DNA from: UBA7374 sp965660635
GTDB lineage: Bacteria > Verrucomicrobiota > Verrucomicrobiia > Opitutales > Coraliomargaritaceae
Reading direction: 5' to 3'
Length of the DNA stretch: 25,448 nucleotides
Assembly: GCA_965660635.1 (NCBI GenBank)
Contig: CBFIAS010000030.1
Span: 1-25,448, forward strand
Part shown: piece after piece, positions 7,897 through 17,384 of the stretch
Layout of the letters: every line of letters begins with the position of its first letter
How positions within the stretch are numbered: the first letter of the stretch is position 1
Notes under the pieces: model-generated
Told to the model about the DNA's origin: nothing
The model's input: only the letters and a program-made list of their open reading frames with translations
Database searches by the model: none
Made by a program: the position numbers and the translations under genes

Positions 7897-8352
7897 TTAA
7901 CCCGGATAATCCTGGAAAACGTAGCGCCGCAGGTTCTCCGCCTCCATCTGGTTGATCTCCAACAGCCAGCGGGTGACGTCGCCGATCGAGACCATGCCCC
8001 GCAATACACCGTCCTCCATCACCGGGAGGTGGCGCACACGGCGCTCGGTCATCGTCTGCATCGCCGCCTCCACCGTGCAGTCCGGGCGGATCGAGCGGAA
8101 ATCCGCCGTCATTACCTCGCGCACCAGAGTCGTCCTTGCGTCGATCCCTGGAGAGACCACCCGCACCAGCACATCCCGCTCGGTGAAGACACCAACCACC
8201 GAATCAGTGGCATCCTTCACCATGAGCGAACCGATCCGGAGGCGGTTCATTTCGTTCACCGCGGCCTCAACAGTGGAGTCCTCCGTGATACAGTGCACAT
8301 TCCGGCCCCTGTCGGGGATTAGGGCCATTACATTGGTTTTTCTTAGGGGCAT
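7897..8352 (-). CDS. Two-CBS-domain protein
   Basis: A 151-residue protein made of two tandem CBS domains and nothing else. The first spans about residues 17-70 (STVEAAVNEMNRLRIGSLMV, then GVFTERDVLVRV) and the second about 81-132 (MTADFRSIRPDCTVEAAMQT, then RHLPVMEDGVLRGMVSIGDV). Paired CBS domains fold into a Bateman module that binds adenine nucleotides such as AMP, ATP or SAM, and often regulates a partner. No enzyme domain is attached and no obvious partner is adjacent. The ATG at 8352 was taken; an ATG at 8328 (MALIPDRG) fits the family about as well, and neither has a clear ribosome binding site. The gene abuts the decayed transposase region at its 3' end, so the insertion scar ends close to its stop codon. 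Confidence 0.85.
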   Translation of the reverse strand: MPLRKTNVMALIPDRGRNVHCITEDSTVEAAVNEMNRLRIGSLMVKDATDSVVGVFTERDVLVRVVSPGIDARTTLVREVMTADFRSIRPDCTVEAAMQTMTERRVRHLPVMEDGVLRGMVSIGDVTRWLLEINQMEAENLRRYVFQDYPG

Positions 8353-8655
8353 TCACCAATCATGGAGAGTCCCAACTCACTTGGCAACCCCTTAAACCTC
8401 TTCCGGTTTCAATCTGGCTTACTTCCCCTGCACGGATGCAGTGCGCCCACGAATCTACACGAAAGAGCACGAATCTGGATTCGCACAGCGATCTCAGCTG
8501 ATCCTGAGCCTCGCGAAGGAACGCCCTCAGCGGTTTACCTTTCGGTTAACGAGTTGTTTGTTTTTCTCCTCTGCGTCCATCCCCGCCATCTGTGGATAAA
8601 CCTTCTCCCCGCATCGGCGGTTTAGCCTCCATTCCTGGATTATTCTGCCGTACTT
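8353..8655. other. Gene-free spacer with short repeats
   Basis: No gene is supported. It contains cacgaatct twice (about 8452 and 8469), a hairpin at 8533-8550 (arms gtttacc / ggttaac, one mismatch, GAAA loop on the - strand), and at about 8513-8529 a degenerate copy of the CCTGAGCCTGTCGAAGG-type dispersed motif that also occurs near 20771-20788. None of these forms a clear terminator. Confidence 0.45.
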
Positions 8656-9540
8656 TCAGCCAGACAGGATGCTCTCATAGCCCTCCCGGAAACTGGGAAA
8701 AGCCGGGCGCCAGCCCAGTTCCCGCTTCGCCTTTGCGTTGGATACAATGCGGTCCGGCATACGGCCGCCCCGCCGCTGCAGGCGCTCCGTGGCCAAACCG
8801 GGATCAAACCGGGGCACTTCCGCCCCGGTCCGGCTGGCCAACCACTCGACCAGATCCCTCTTCCGCGCCGGTGCATCGTCGCAAAGATTGTAGATTCCCG
8901 ATGCCCCCCCGCCTCCGAGGGCCGCCCGCAGGCCCGATACGATGTCCTGCAAATGGATCAAATTCAGGTGGTGCTCACCGCTTCCCGGGATGCACCCTTG
9001 CCCCTGCCGCAGGCTATCCAACAGGTAATGCCGCCCCGGACCGTAGATTCCGGCCAGGCGCAGGACATGCCAGCGGCCCAGCCGCCCGGCAGATTGTTCA
9101 ATCAAAGCCTCCGAACGCAACAGCACCTGGGCCGTCGCCGGAGCCCCCGTGGTATCCGCTCCCTCATCCACCGCAACCCCGCCGTCCTGCGGATAAACCG
9201 ATGTGCTGCTGGTGTACACATAGCAATCCACCCCCCGCTGCCCAATCCACTCCAGGATCGAGCGTTGCCCCTCGTAGTAGGATTTCTCGTAACCGGCCAG
9301 CCCGCCGCCCGCTGAACTCACACAGTTGACCACCGCCCCGTACTGCCCGCGCAGCGCATGGTGCCACTCCCGGCCGTCCAGGTCCGCCTCCGCGACCTCA
9401 CTCACTCCCATCGCCCGCAACGCCTCCGCCTTCTCCCCGTTGCGCGTCAAGGCCCCCACCCGCACACCATCGGCCAGCAACGACTCCGCCAGTGCCGTGC
9501 CGACATAACCGCAACCGAAAACCATGACTGATTCCGGCAT
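8656..9540 (-). CDS. Atypical SDR-family NAD(P)-binding protein (YeeZ-like)
   Basis: About 294 residues with an N-terminal Rossmann fold, VFGCGYVGTALAESLLADG, carrying the GxGxxG dinucleotide-binding motif. Further on are VNCVSSAGGG, then YTSSTSVYPQDGG, then VLRLAGIYGPGR, and LNLIHLQDIVSGLRAAL, the order seen in atypical short-chain dehydrogenases related to nucleotide-sugar epimerases. The usual catalytic YxxxK is not present where expected (SEALIEQS), as in the YeeZ-like group, so the reaction is unknown. The start is uncertain: ATG codons at 9570, 9540 and 9525 all precede the Rossmann strand, and one at 9642 would overlap the hemF start. I chose 9540 because it gives a normal N-terminus. 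None has a good ribosome binding site. It is divergent from hemF; a link to heme metabolism is not shown. Confidence 0.75.
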   Translation of the reverse strand: MPESVMVFGCGYVGTALAESLLADGVRVGALTRNGEKAEALRAMGVSEVAEADLDGREWHHALRGQYGAVVNCVSSAGGGLAGYEKSYYEGQRSILEWIGQRGVDCYVYTSSTSVYPQDGGVAVDEGADTTGAPATAQVLLRSEALIEQSAGRLGRWHVLRLAGIYGPGRHYLLDSLRQGQGCIPGSGEHHLNLIHLQDIVSGLRAALGGGGASGIYNLCDDAPARKRDLVEWLASRTGAEVPRFDPGLATERLQRRGGRMPDRIVSNAKAKRELGWRPAFPSFREGYESILSG

Positions 9541-9640
9541 CTGCAACCGGACTGAATAAGGAGGATTCATTGCAATAATAACCGTTCGCAGGTTCGAGTA
9601 AGCCTTGTGCTCAGGCAACGAATTAATCAACCTTGAATAC

Positions 9641-10555
9641 ATGGTAGAGGCAAACCCAGAGATCGTGCGCGACTACCTGCTCGACCTGCAAGAACGCATC
9701 TCAACGGAAATCGAGCAGGCCGACGGACAGGCACGCTTCGACGAGGACCGCTGGGATCGCCCAGAAGGCGGCGGCGGTCGCTCCCGTGTGCTGGAAGACG
9801 GCAAAGTCTTTGAAAAGGCCGGCATCAACTTCTCTGACGTGCGGGGATCCAACCTACCTCCCTCGGCCACCGCCACCCGCCCGCAGCTCGCCGGCGCCCC
9901 CTTCCGCGCCATGGGAATCTCCCTCGTCTTCCATCCACGCAACCCGCAGGTGCCGACCACCCACATGAACGTGCGCTTCTTTCATGCCCAGCCAGAGGGC
10001 GCCGATCCCGTCTGGTGGTTTGGCGGCGGCTTCGACCTCACCCCCTACTACGGCTACCGGGAAGACGCCGTGCACTGGCACCAGACCGCCCGGGCCGCCT
10101 GCCAGCCCTTCGGGGAAGACCTCTACCCGCGCTTCAAGCTAGCCTGCGATGAATACTTCCACCTCCCTCACCGCAACGAAGCCCGCGGAATAGGCGGCCT
10201 CTTCTTCGACGACTACGATACCGGGGGATTTGAACAGGCCTTCGCCCTCCTCCGCTCCGTCGGAGACCACTTCATTCCAGCCTACCTCCCCATCGTGGCC
10301 CGCCGCAAAGACCTGCCCGCCACCGGGGAGCAACGCCGTTTCCAGCTGTACCGCCGAGGCCGCTACGTCGAGTTCAACCTCGTCTACGACCGCGGCACCC
10401 TCTTTGGCCTCCAGTCCAAGGGGCGCACCGAGTCCATCCTCATGTCTCTCCCGCCCCTCGTCCGCTGGGACTACGACTACCACCCAGAACCCGGCTCTGC
10501 CGAAGCTGAATTGTACAACATCTTCCTCCAGCCACAGGACTGGGCCAGCCAGTAA
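9641..10555 (+). CDS. hemF: Oxygen-dependent coproporphyrinogen III oxidase
   Basis: A 304-residue cytoplasmic enzyme that oxidatively decarboxylates two propionates of coproporphyrinogen III to vinyl groups, giving protoporphyrinogen IX, with O2 as oxidant and no cofactor. Family signatures are clear: PEGGGGRSRVLEDGKVFEKA, then GINFSDVRG, then VPTTHMNVRFF with the conserved His, WWFGGGFDLTPYY, DEYFHLPHRNEARGIGGLFF, and near the C-terminus RRGRYVEFNLVYDRGTLFGL. Length is normal. The ATG at 9641 gives the expected N-terminus; a TTG at 9605 would add 12 residues. It is the first gene of a compact heme cluster, with hemE starting 19 bp after its stop. Choosing HemF rather than the radical-SAM enzyme HemN means this step needs oxygen. 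Confidence 0.97.
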   Translation: MVEANPEIVRDYLLDLQERISTEIEQADGQARFDEDRWDRPEGGGGRSRVLEDGKVFEKAGINFSDVRGSNLPPSATATRPQLAGAPFRAMGISLVFHPRNPQVPTTHMNVRFFHAQPEGADPVWWFGGGFDLTPYYGYREDAVHWHQTARAACQPFGEDLYPRFKLACDEYFHLPHRNEARGIGGLFFDDYDTGGFEQAFALLRSVGDHFIPAYLPIVARRKDLPATGEQRRFQLYRRGRYVEFNLVYDRGTLFGLQSKGRTESILMSLPPLVRWDYDYHPEPGSAEAELYNIFLQPQDWASQ

Positions 10556-10574
10556 CCAAGCCCTTCACCGCACA

Positions 10575-11621
10575 ATGACCCCCCGCCAACGCTTTCTCGC
10601 CGCCGCCAACTGCCAGCCCGTCGATCGCCCGCCCATCTGGCTCATGCGACAAGCCGGCCGCTACCTTCCTGAATACCGCGCGCTCAAGGCCGAGCACGAC
10701 TTCGTCACCATGGTGCGCACTCCCGAACTGGCCTCCGAGGTCACCCTCCAGCCCATGCGGCGCTTCCCCCTCGACGCAGCCATTATCTTCTCCGACATCC
10801 TCGTCATCCCCGAAGCCCTTGGCCAGCCCTACCACTTCCGTGAACAAGGCGGCATCGGCATGGACTACCTGCTGGATGACTCTGACAAAATAGCTGCCCT
10901 CGACTCAAAAAAAATACAGGAAAAGCTCAGCTACGTCGCCGGAGCCCTGCAAGCCAGCCGCCGCAAACTGGGAGAAGACACCGCCCTCCTCGGCTTCTGC
11001 GGCTCACCCTGGACACTCGCCTGTTACATGGTTGAAGGCGGCTCCGCCAAGGACTTTACCGCCATCAAGAAACTCGCATGGGACGAGCCAGAAGCCTTCG
11101 AAAACCTCATGGGCAAACTGACCAAGGCGACCATCGAATACCTGAACATGCAGATCGACGCCGGGGCCGACGCCGTCCAGATCTTCGACTCCTGGGCCGC
11201 GCTCTGCCCCGCCGCGCACTTTGAAGCCTGGTCCCTCCGCTGGATCCACCAGATCATCCACGGCATCCAGGGCCGCGTGCCCGTCATCCTCTACGCCAAA
11301 GGCATGGGCCACAAACTCGCCCCCCTACTCCACACCGGCGCATCCGTCCTCGGCATGGACTGGACGATCAACCTCCGCCGCACCCGCCAGAGCATCGGCC
11401 AGCACACCGCCCTGCAAGGCAACCTCGACCCCGTCACCCTCACCACCAACCCCGAAACTGTGGCGCGCGAAGCCCGCCGAATCCTCGAAGACATCGCCTG
11501 GGCCCCGGGTTTCATCTTCAACCTCGGCCACGGCATGCTCCCCAGCGCAAAAATCGAATGCGTCGAAGCGCTCATGGAGACCGTCACCGGCAGCAAGACA
11601 TGCCCGGTACTTGCATCCTAG
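10575..11621 (+). CDS. hemE: Uroporphyrinogen decarboxylase
   Basis: A 348-residue cytoplasmic enzyme that removes four carboxyl groups from the acetate side chains of uroporphyrinogen III to give coproporphyrinogen III, the substrate of HemF. The sequence shows the N-terminal hallmark RPPIWLMRQAGRYLPEYRAL, then FSDILVIPEALG, GFCGSPWTLACYMVEGG, AGADAVQIFDSWAALC, GNLDPVTL and the C-terminal FNLGHGMLPSAKIECVEALM. Length and motifs are standard. The ATG at 10575 (MTPRQRFLAA) starts 19 bp after the hemF stop; although the open frame extends further upstream inside hemF, that part is out of frame with HemF and resembles nothing. Its 3' end overlaps the hemY start by 22 bp, so the two are probably translationally coupled. 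Confidence 0.97.
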   Translation: MTPRQRFLAAANCQPVDRPPIWLMRQAGRYLPEYRALKAEHDFVTMVRTPELASEVTLQPMRRFPLDAAIIFSDILVIPEALGQPYHFREQGGIGMDYLLDDSDKIAALDSKKIQEKLSYVAGALQASRRKLGEDTALLGFCGSPWTLACYMVEGGSAKDFTAIKKLAWDEPEAFENLMGKLTKATIEYLNMQIDAGADAVQIFDSWAALCPAAHFEAWSLRWIHQIIHGIQGRVPVILYAKGMGHKLAPLLHTGASVLGMDWTINLRRTRQSIGQHTALQGNLDPVTLTTNPETVAREARRILEDIAWAPGFIFNLGHGMLPSAKIECVEALMETVTGSKTCPVLAS

Positions 11622-12937
11622 GTGCCGGCATCACCGGCCTGGCAGCGGCCTGGAGGCTAACCCGCTCCGGTCACCACTGCACCGTCCTGGAATCCGCCCC
11701 AGAGGTCGGCGGCGCCCTCCGAAGTGTGCGCAAAGACGGCTTTCTCTCCGAGGAAGGGCCCAACTCACTGCAACTCGGTTCCCCCGAAGTCGAAGACTTC
11801 CTCGCCAGCATACCCGGCCTCAACGATTCAATCATCGAGGCCCGTCCCGAAGCCAAGAAGCGCTACATCGTCCGGCGCGGCCAGCCCCTCGCCGTACCCC
11901 TGCATCCCCTCCAATTGCCCGGCAACAAGCTCTGGTCCATGCGGGCAAAGCTGCGCCTGCTCCGCGAGCCCTTCATCCCTAACGCTGACCCCGCCGCCGG
12001 AGAGTCCGTCGCTGACTTCGTCCGCCGCCGCCTGGGCGAGGAATTTTACCAGTATGCGGTCAATCCACTGGTTGGCGGCATCTACGCTGGCAACCCCGAA
12101 AAGCTCTCCCTCTCCCATGCATTCCCCAAGCTGCACGCCATGGAGCAGGAGCACGGCAGCCTCCTCCGCGGAGCCCTCGCCCTCCAGCGCACGGCCCGCA
12201 AGAACAAAGCCCGGAAACCGCGCAAGCGAATCGTCACCTTCCGCCAGGGCATTGACACGCTCCCCCGCAAAATCGCCGAAGCCCTCGGTGATTCTGTGCA
12301 AACCGGCGTATCCATCGATTCGATACAAAGGGACGCTGATTCGTGGCTCGTCGAATGGAACGGAAAACAGGAAGCCTTCGACCAGGTCATTGTCACCGTC
12401 CCCGCCCACGCGCTGGCAGCAGTCCCTTTTCCCACCAATCTGCTCGAAGCCCTGGCCCCGCTGAAAAAGATCGAATACCCGCCGGTCTCCGTCCTCAGCC
12501 TCGGCTTCCGGCGCAGCCAGGTCGCCCATCCGCTAGATGGGTTCGGGTTGCTCGTTCCCGAATGCGAGCGCCGCAAGATCCTCGGCGTCCTCTTCCCCTC
12601 CAGCGTCTTTCACGGACGCGCCCCGGAGGACCACGTCCTCCTCACCGTCTTCACCGGCGGTACCCGCAACCCCGGACAAGCCACCGCTGATAGCGGCAAG
12701 CTGCTGCAAACCGTCCTGCCCGAACTGGACGCTCTCCTCGGCATATCCGGCCAACCCGTCTTCCAGCACCACAAGCACTGGCCCCGAGCCATTCCGCAAT
12801 ACAACCTCAACCACGGAGACTTCCTCCGCCAAATCAAGGCCGTTGAAAACAACTTCCCCGGCCTGCGGCTCCTCGGCAACTACCGGAACGGCATTTCACT
12901 GACCAACTGTCTGTCAGCAGCTCTGGATTTTTCCTGA
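11600..12937 (+). CDS. hemY: FAD-dependent protoporphyrinogen oxidase
   Basis: A 445-residue flavoprotein that oxidises protoporphyrinogen IX to protoporphyrin IX with O2 (HemY, also called HemG in some annotations). The N-terminal FAD site is plain: ILGAGITGLAAAWRL (residues 6-20, GxGxxG), an acidic residue E31 at the end of the second strand, then GGALRSVRKDGFLSEEGPNS. VNPLVGGIYAGNPEKLS and the C-terminal NYRNGISLTNCL also fit this family. Closely related coproporphyrinogen oxidases share the fold, but the HemF neighbour argues for the protoporphyrin route. The ATG at 11600 overlaps the hemE end. At the other end, its stop lies 24 bp inside the convergent lpxB gene, leaving no room for a separate terminator between them. 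Confidence 0.93.
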   Translation: MPGTCILGAGITGLAAAWRLTRSGHHCTVLESAPEVGGALRSVRKDGFLSEEGPNSLQLGSPEVEDFLASIPGLNDSIIEARPEAKKRYIVRRGQPLAVPLHPLQLPGNKLWSMRAKLRLLREPFIPNADPAAGESVADFVRRRLGEEFYQYAVNPLVGGIYAGNPEKLSLSHAFPKLHAMEQEHGSLLRGALALQRTARKNKARKPRKRIVTFRQGIDTLPRKIAEALGDSVQTGVSIDSIQRDADSWLVEWNGKQEAFDQVIVTVPAHALAAVPFPTNLLEALAPLKKIEYPPVSVLSLGFRRSQVAHPLDGFGLLVPECERRKILGVLFPSSVFHGRAPEDHVLLTVFTGGTRNPGQATADSGKLLQTVLPELDALLGISGQPVFQHHKHWPRAIPQYNLNHGDFLRQIKAVENNFPGLRLLGNYRNGISLTNCLSAALDFS

Positions 12938-14122
12938 GCCTGTCTTGTCCATCCCCTCCAGCAGCCATTCCGCAGCACTGTACTTTTCTCCTGAATCCAA
13001 CAAGGCGACGAGTTCTGAAGCGGAAGCCGAAGCATTGCTCTTAGCCTCAACACTCAAGGCCTCGAGCAACTCCGCAGCGAGACATTCCGGGCGGGCTTCG
13101 TGCTGGATGTATTCCTTGTGCAGGTGGCGGTCGAGCAGGATGTTGGCGATGCCGATGTAGCCGATCTTGACTACTAGGCGGCCCAGCAGGTAGCTGACCG
13201 GGTTGAGCCGGTAGGCAATGGCACCGGGGATTCCGGAAAGCGCGACGGCCAGCGACATGGTGCCGGAACTCATGAGCACGGCACGGGCGGGCTGGCGTGC
13301 TTGCCCGTTCGGGCTGAGCGAAACGCAATCCTGCAAATCCGGATGGCACTCCAGGGCGGCTGCGAGCACGGCCTTCACCCGCTCGCTGGGATAGACCACC
13401 AGCGCTTTCAACTCCGGCCGTTCCTTCCGCGCCAGGGCAAAGCCTTCCAGCAGCAGCGGAAAGATTCGTCCAACTGCTGCCGTCCGGCTCCCGGGCAAGA
13501 GCAGCACAGGGCCGTCCGGCTCATGGACAAAGGGCAAGCGATGGCCTTCCGCGACGAAAGGGTGCCCGACAAATTCAACCGGCAGCTCAGTGTCTTTGTA
13601 GCAATCGACTTCGAAGGGGAAGATCACACCGAGGCGATCCAGCACGCGCTCCATCTGGAACCGGCGGCGTGCCTTCCAGGCCCATATCTGCGGGCCAATG
13701 TAGTAGCTAACTCCAATCCCGCCGCCGCCCTTCACGCTCAAGCCGCGACGGGCCAGTTGCGCGGCCAGCCGGAGGTTGAAGCCGGGATAGTCGACCAGGC
13801 AAATGTGCCTGGGGCGGTGCGTACCGATCCAGTCCAGTGTATCGTTGAAAAGTCTCTTGAAAAACCCGTAGTGCCGGACCACTTCGACAAAGCCGACGAT
13901 TGAGACGGCTGTCATGTCATAGAGCAACTGCGCGCCAGCTGCCTGCAATTTGGGGCCGCCCAGACAGGCCACGCTCAAGCCGGGGTGTCTTTCCTGCAGG
14001 CCGGCCAGCAGCTCCGCCGCGTGCTCGTCTCCGGAGTGCTCCCCGGCAATGATCAAGAGGTCCGGCCGGCCTCCATCGGCAGGCGCCGGAAGACCGGCGG
14101 GTACTGGAAAATGCTCAGCCAA
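12914..14122 (-). CDS. lpxB: Lipid-A-disaccharide synthase
   Basis: A 402-residue glycosyltransferase (GT19) that joins UDP-2,3-diacylglucosamine and lipid X into the lipid A disaccharide at the inner membrane. Signatures: IAGEHSGDEHAAELL (25-39), MTAVSIVGFVEVV, VDYPGFNLRLA, YYIGPQIWAWKARR, VGHPFVAEG and LLPGSR. A glycine-rich insert, VKGGGGIGV, precedes the YYIGPQ motif, where many family members have a plain strand. The start is TTG at 14122, directly after the TGA of the upstream oxidoreductase and in the same frame; an AGGA ribosome binding site at 14133-14130 sits seven bases before it, supporting this start. No other start codon precedes the GEHSGD motif at a sensible distance. The gene converges on hemY with a 24-bp overlap. 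Confidence 0.95.
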   Translation of the reverse strand: MAEHFPVPAGLPAPADGGRPDLLIIAGEHSGDEHAAELLAGLQERHPGLSVACLGGPKLQAAGAQLLYDMTAVSIVGFVEVVRHYGFFKRLFNDTLDWIGTHRPRHICLVDYPGFNLRLAAQLARRGLSVKGGGGIGVSYYIGPQIWAWKARRRFQMERVLDRLGVIFPFEVDCYKDTELPVEFVGHPFVAEGHRLPFVHEPDGPVLLLPGSRTAAVGRIFPLLLEGFALARKERPELKALVVYPSERVKAVLAAALECHPDLQDCVSLSPNGQARQPARAVLMSSGTMSLAVALSGIPGAIAYRLNPVSYLLGRLVVKIGYIGIANILLDRHLHKEYIQHEARPECLAAELLEALSVEAKSNASASASELVALLDSGEKYSAAEWLLEGMDKTGSGKIQSC

Positions 14123-15052
14123 TCAGTTTTCCTGTTGGATCAAATCAGTGATCTGGATGGCCAGCTCGAGGGCCGACTTGCCCAGTTCAGCGCCCACCTT
14201 GGGCTGTCCGGCCTCGCGCACGACCTCGATGAAGGAGGACAGCTCGAGCTTCAGCGGCTCGTCCTTCTCGATCGGGATCTCCTCGCGCACGAGTTCTGCC
14301 CCCTCCTTACGGAGGAAGTGGCCGCTCTGGTTCATGAAGTCGAGCGAGAGGTAGTTGGCCGGCTGGAAGACGCGGATCTCGCGTACTTTCTTCATGCTCA
14401 CGCGGCTGGTGTTAATGTTGGCCACACAGCCGTTTTCAAAGGTGATGCGGGCGTTGGCGATGTCCTCGCTGGGGGAGAGCACGTTCACTCCGACGGCCTC
14501 GACTGAGCGAATGGGCGACTTGACCAGCGCGAGGATCACCCCGAGGTCATGGATCATCAGGTCGAGGACGACACCGACCTCGGTACCCCGGGGATTGAAG
14601 GGAGCAAGCCGGTCGGCGGTGATGAAGCGCGGTTCGGTCACGGCGTTTTCCAGGTAGCCCATGACCGGGTTGTAGTGCTCGATATGGCCGACCTGCACGA
14701 CCCGCCCGGCGGAACGGGCCGCCTCGACGATGGCCTCGGCCTCGGCCAGGCTGGTGCAGAGCGGCTTTTCCACCAGCAGGTGGCAGCCTCCCCGAAGGAG
14801 CGGCAGGGCCACCTCGCAGTGCAAGTCGGTCGGCACGACGACGCTGACGGCGTCGCAGGCCGCGGCCAGTTCCTCGGGTGTGTGGAAGCGCTGGCAGCCG
14901 TACTCCCCGCAGATTTCCGCTGCCCGGGCGTCGTCGGCCTCGACGATGCCGACCAGCTCGCACGGATCAATGGAATGGTAGATGCGGGCGTGGTGGCGGC
15001 CCAGATAACCGGTGCCAACGACTCCGCAGCGAATCCTGGATTGCTCAGACAT
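14123..15052 (-). CDS. Gfo/Idh/MocA-family oxidoreductase, probably in lipid A sugar metabolism
   Basis: A 309-residue NAD(P)-dependent sugar dehydrogenase-type protein. It has the Rossmann motif CGVVGTGYLGRHHARIY (9-25), the family signature LLVEKPLCTS with K96 of EKP (95-97), and the later LDLMIHDLGVILAL where the His is usual in the active site. The family oxidises or reduces sugars and their nucleotide forms. Its position directly before lpxB suggests a lipid A role. From memory, a Gfo/Idh gene sits beside lpxB in several Gram-negative lineages, and GnnA, of this family, oxidises UDP-GlcNAc at C3 for a 3-amino lipid A; no GnnB-type aminotransferase is visible here, so this is inference. 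The ATG at 15052 (MSEQSRIRCGVVG) was chosen over ATG 15061 and TTG 15088. Confidence 0.85.
   Translation of the reverse strand: MSEQSRIRCGVVGTGYLGRHHARIYHSIDPCELVGIVEADDARAAEICGEYGCQRFHTPEELAAACDAVSVVVPTDLHCEVALPLLRGGCHLLVEKPLCTSLAEAEAIVEAARSAGRVVQVGHIEHYNPVMGYLENAVTEPRFITADRLAPFNPRGTEVGVVLDLMIHDLGVILALVKSPIRSVEAVGVNVLSPSEDIANARITFENGCVANINTSRVSMKKVREIRVFQPANYLSLDFMNQSGHFLRKEGAELVREEIPIEKDEPLKLELSSFIEVVREAGQPKVGAELGKSALELAIQITDLIQQEN
14130..14133 (-). promoter_or_regulatory. Ribosome binding site deciding the TTG start of lpxB
   Basis: AGGA on the - strand, seven bases before the TTG at 14122-14120. It lies inside the last codons of the upstream gene, so lpxB translation is probably coupled to it. 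Confidence 0.6.
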
Positions 15053-15108
15053 GGCGGCCATCAAGCGGCAAGCCGCCGGAGAAGACAAGGCTTTGCTGCA
15101 GCGGTTGA

Positions 15109-16392
<1,284 letters not shown>

Positions 16393-16443
16393 TGTTTTAA
16401 AAGTGAACTGGTTTTCAGTTGTCAGTTGTCCGGAGCTGTAATC

Positions 16444-17358
16444 CTAAAAGTAACCTTGTTTCTTGCGGTCCTCCATGGCGGTCTCGGAGCGCTTGTCGTC
16501 GGCCCGGGTGCCACGCTCGGTCTGGCGGGCGGCAGCCACCTCGCCGATAATCGCATCGAGATCGGCGGCGGAAGAGAGGGCCGCGCCGGTGCAGGTGGCG
16601 TCGCCAATGGTGCGGAAGCGCACGGTCATGGTCTCCACGCTCTCCTTTTCCTCGGGGAGCAGTTCGATGAAATCAGTTACGGCCATGACCACGCCGTTGC
16701 GCACGAAGCATTCGCGCTCATGCGAAAAGTAGAGGCTGGGCAGGTCGATGTTCTCCAGCTTGATATACTGCCAGATATCCATCTCCGTCCAGTTGGAGAG
16801 GGGGAATACCCGGAAGTGCTCACCGTGGTGCTTGCGTCCGTTGAAGATGTTCCACAACTCGGGACGCTGGTTCTTGGGATCCCACTGGCCGAAGGCATCG
16901 CGGTGGGAGAAGAAGCGCTCCTTGGCCCGGGCCTTTTCCTCGTCGCGGCGCCCGCCGCCGAGGGCGGCGTCGTACTGGCCTTCCTCAAGGCCTTCGAGCA
17001 GGGCAACAGTCTGCAGGCCGTTGCGGCTGGCGTAGGGGCCGGTCTCCTCGACCACCTTGCCTTCGTCGATCGCCTTTTGCACGGAGGCCACGACGAGTTC
17101 CGCGCCCAGGTCTTCAATGAAGCGGTCGCGGTACTCCATCGTCTCGAGGAAGTTGTGCCCCGTGTCCACGTGCATCAGGGGAAAGGGCAGCCGGGCGGGC
17201 CAGAAGGCCTTCTTCGCCAGGTGCGCCATGACGATGGAGTCCTTGCCCCCGGAGAAAAGGAGCACAGGCTTTTCGAATTGGGCCGCCGTCTCGCGCAGGA
17301 TGTAGATGGCTTCGGACTCAAGTTGCTTGAGGTGGGTGATGGTGTAGTCGAGTTGCAT
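16444..17358 (-). CDS. cysD: Sulfate adenylyltransferase subunit 2
   Basis: A 304-residue catalytic subunit of ATP sulfurylase. It belongs to the PP-loop ATP pyrophosphatases: LLFSGGKDSIVMAHLAKKAF carries the SGGKDS loop (36-41). Further family signatures are PLMHVDTGHNFLET, DAALGGGRRDEEKARAKERF, PLSNWTEMDIWQYI and the C-terminal RKKQGYF. It adenylates sulfate to adenosine 5'-phosphosulfate in the cytoplasm, with the GTPase CysN as partner. The ATG at 17358 gives the standard N-terminus. It lies 26 bp after the cysC stop and 51 bp before cysN, forming a cysC-cysD-cysN operon on the - strand. The cysD-cysN gap contains a short tandem repeat (cagttgt twice) with no known role. Confidence 0.97.
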   Translation of the reverse strand: MQLDYTITHLKQLESEAIYILRETAAQFEKPVLLFSGGKDSIVMAHLAKKAFWPARLPFPLMHVDTGHNFLETMEYRDRFIEDLGAELVVASVQKAIDEGKVVEETGPYASRNGLQTVALLEGLEEGQYDAALGGGRRDEEKARAKERFFSHRDAFGQWDPKNQRPELWNIFNGRKHHGEHFRVFPLSNWTEMDIWQYIKLENIDLPSLYFSHERECFVRNGVVMAVTDFIELLPEEKESVETMTVRFRTIGDATCTGAALSSAADLDAIIGEVAAARQTERGTRADDKRSETAMEDRKKQGYF

Positions 17359-17384
17359 GTCGCTATCAGAGAAAAATAAGAGCT

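Noticed and set aside
15065..15076. Hairpin after cysN as a terminator
   Set aside because: Five-bp stem with a 2-base loop and no following T-run on the - strand.
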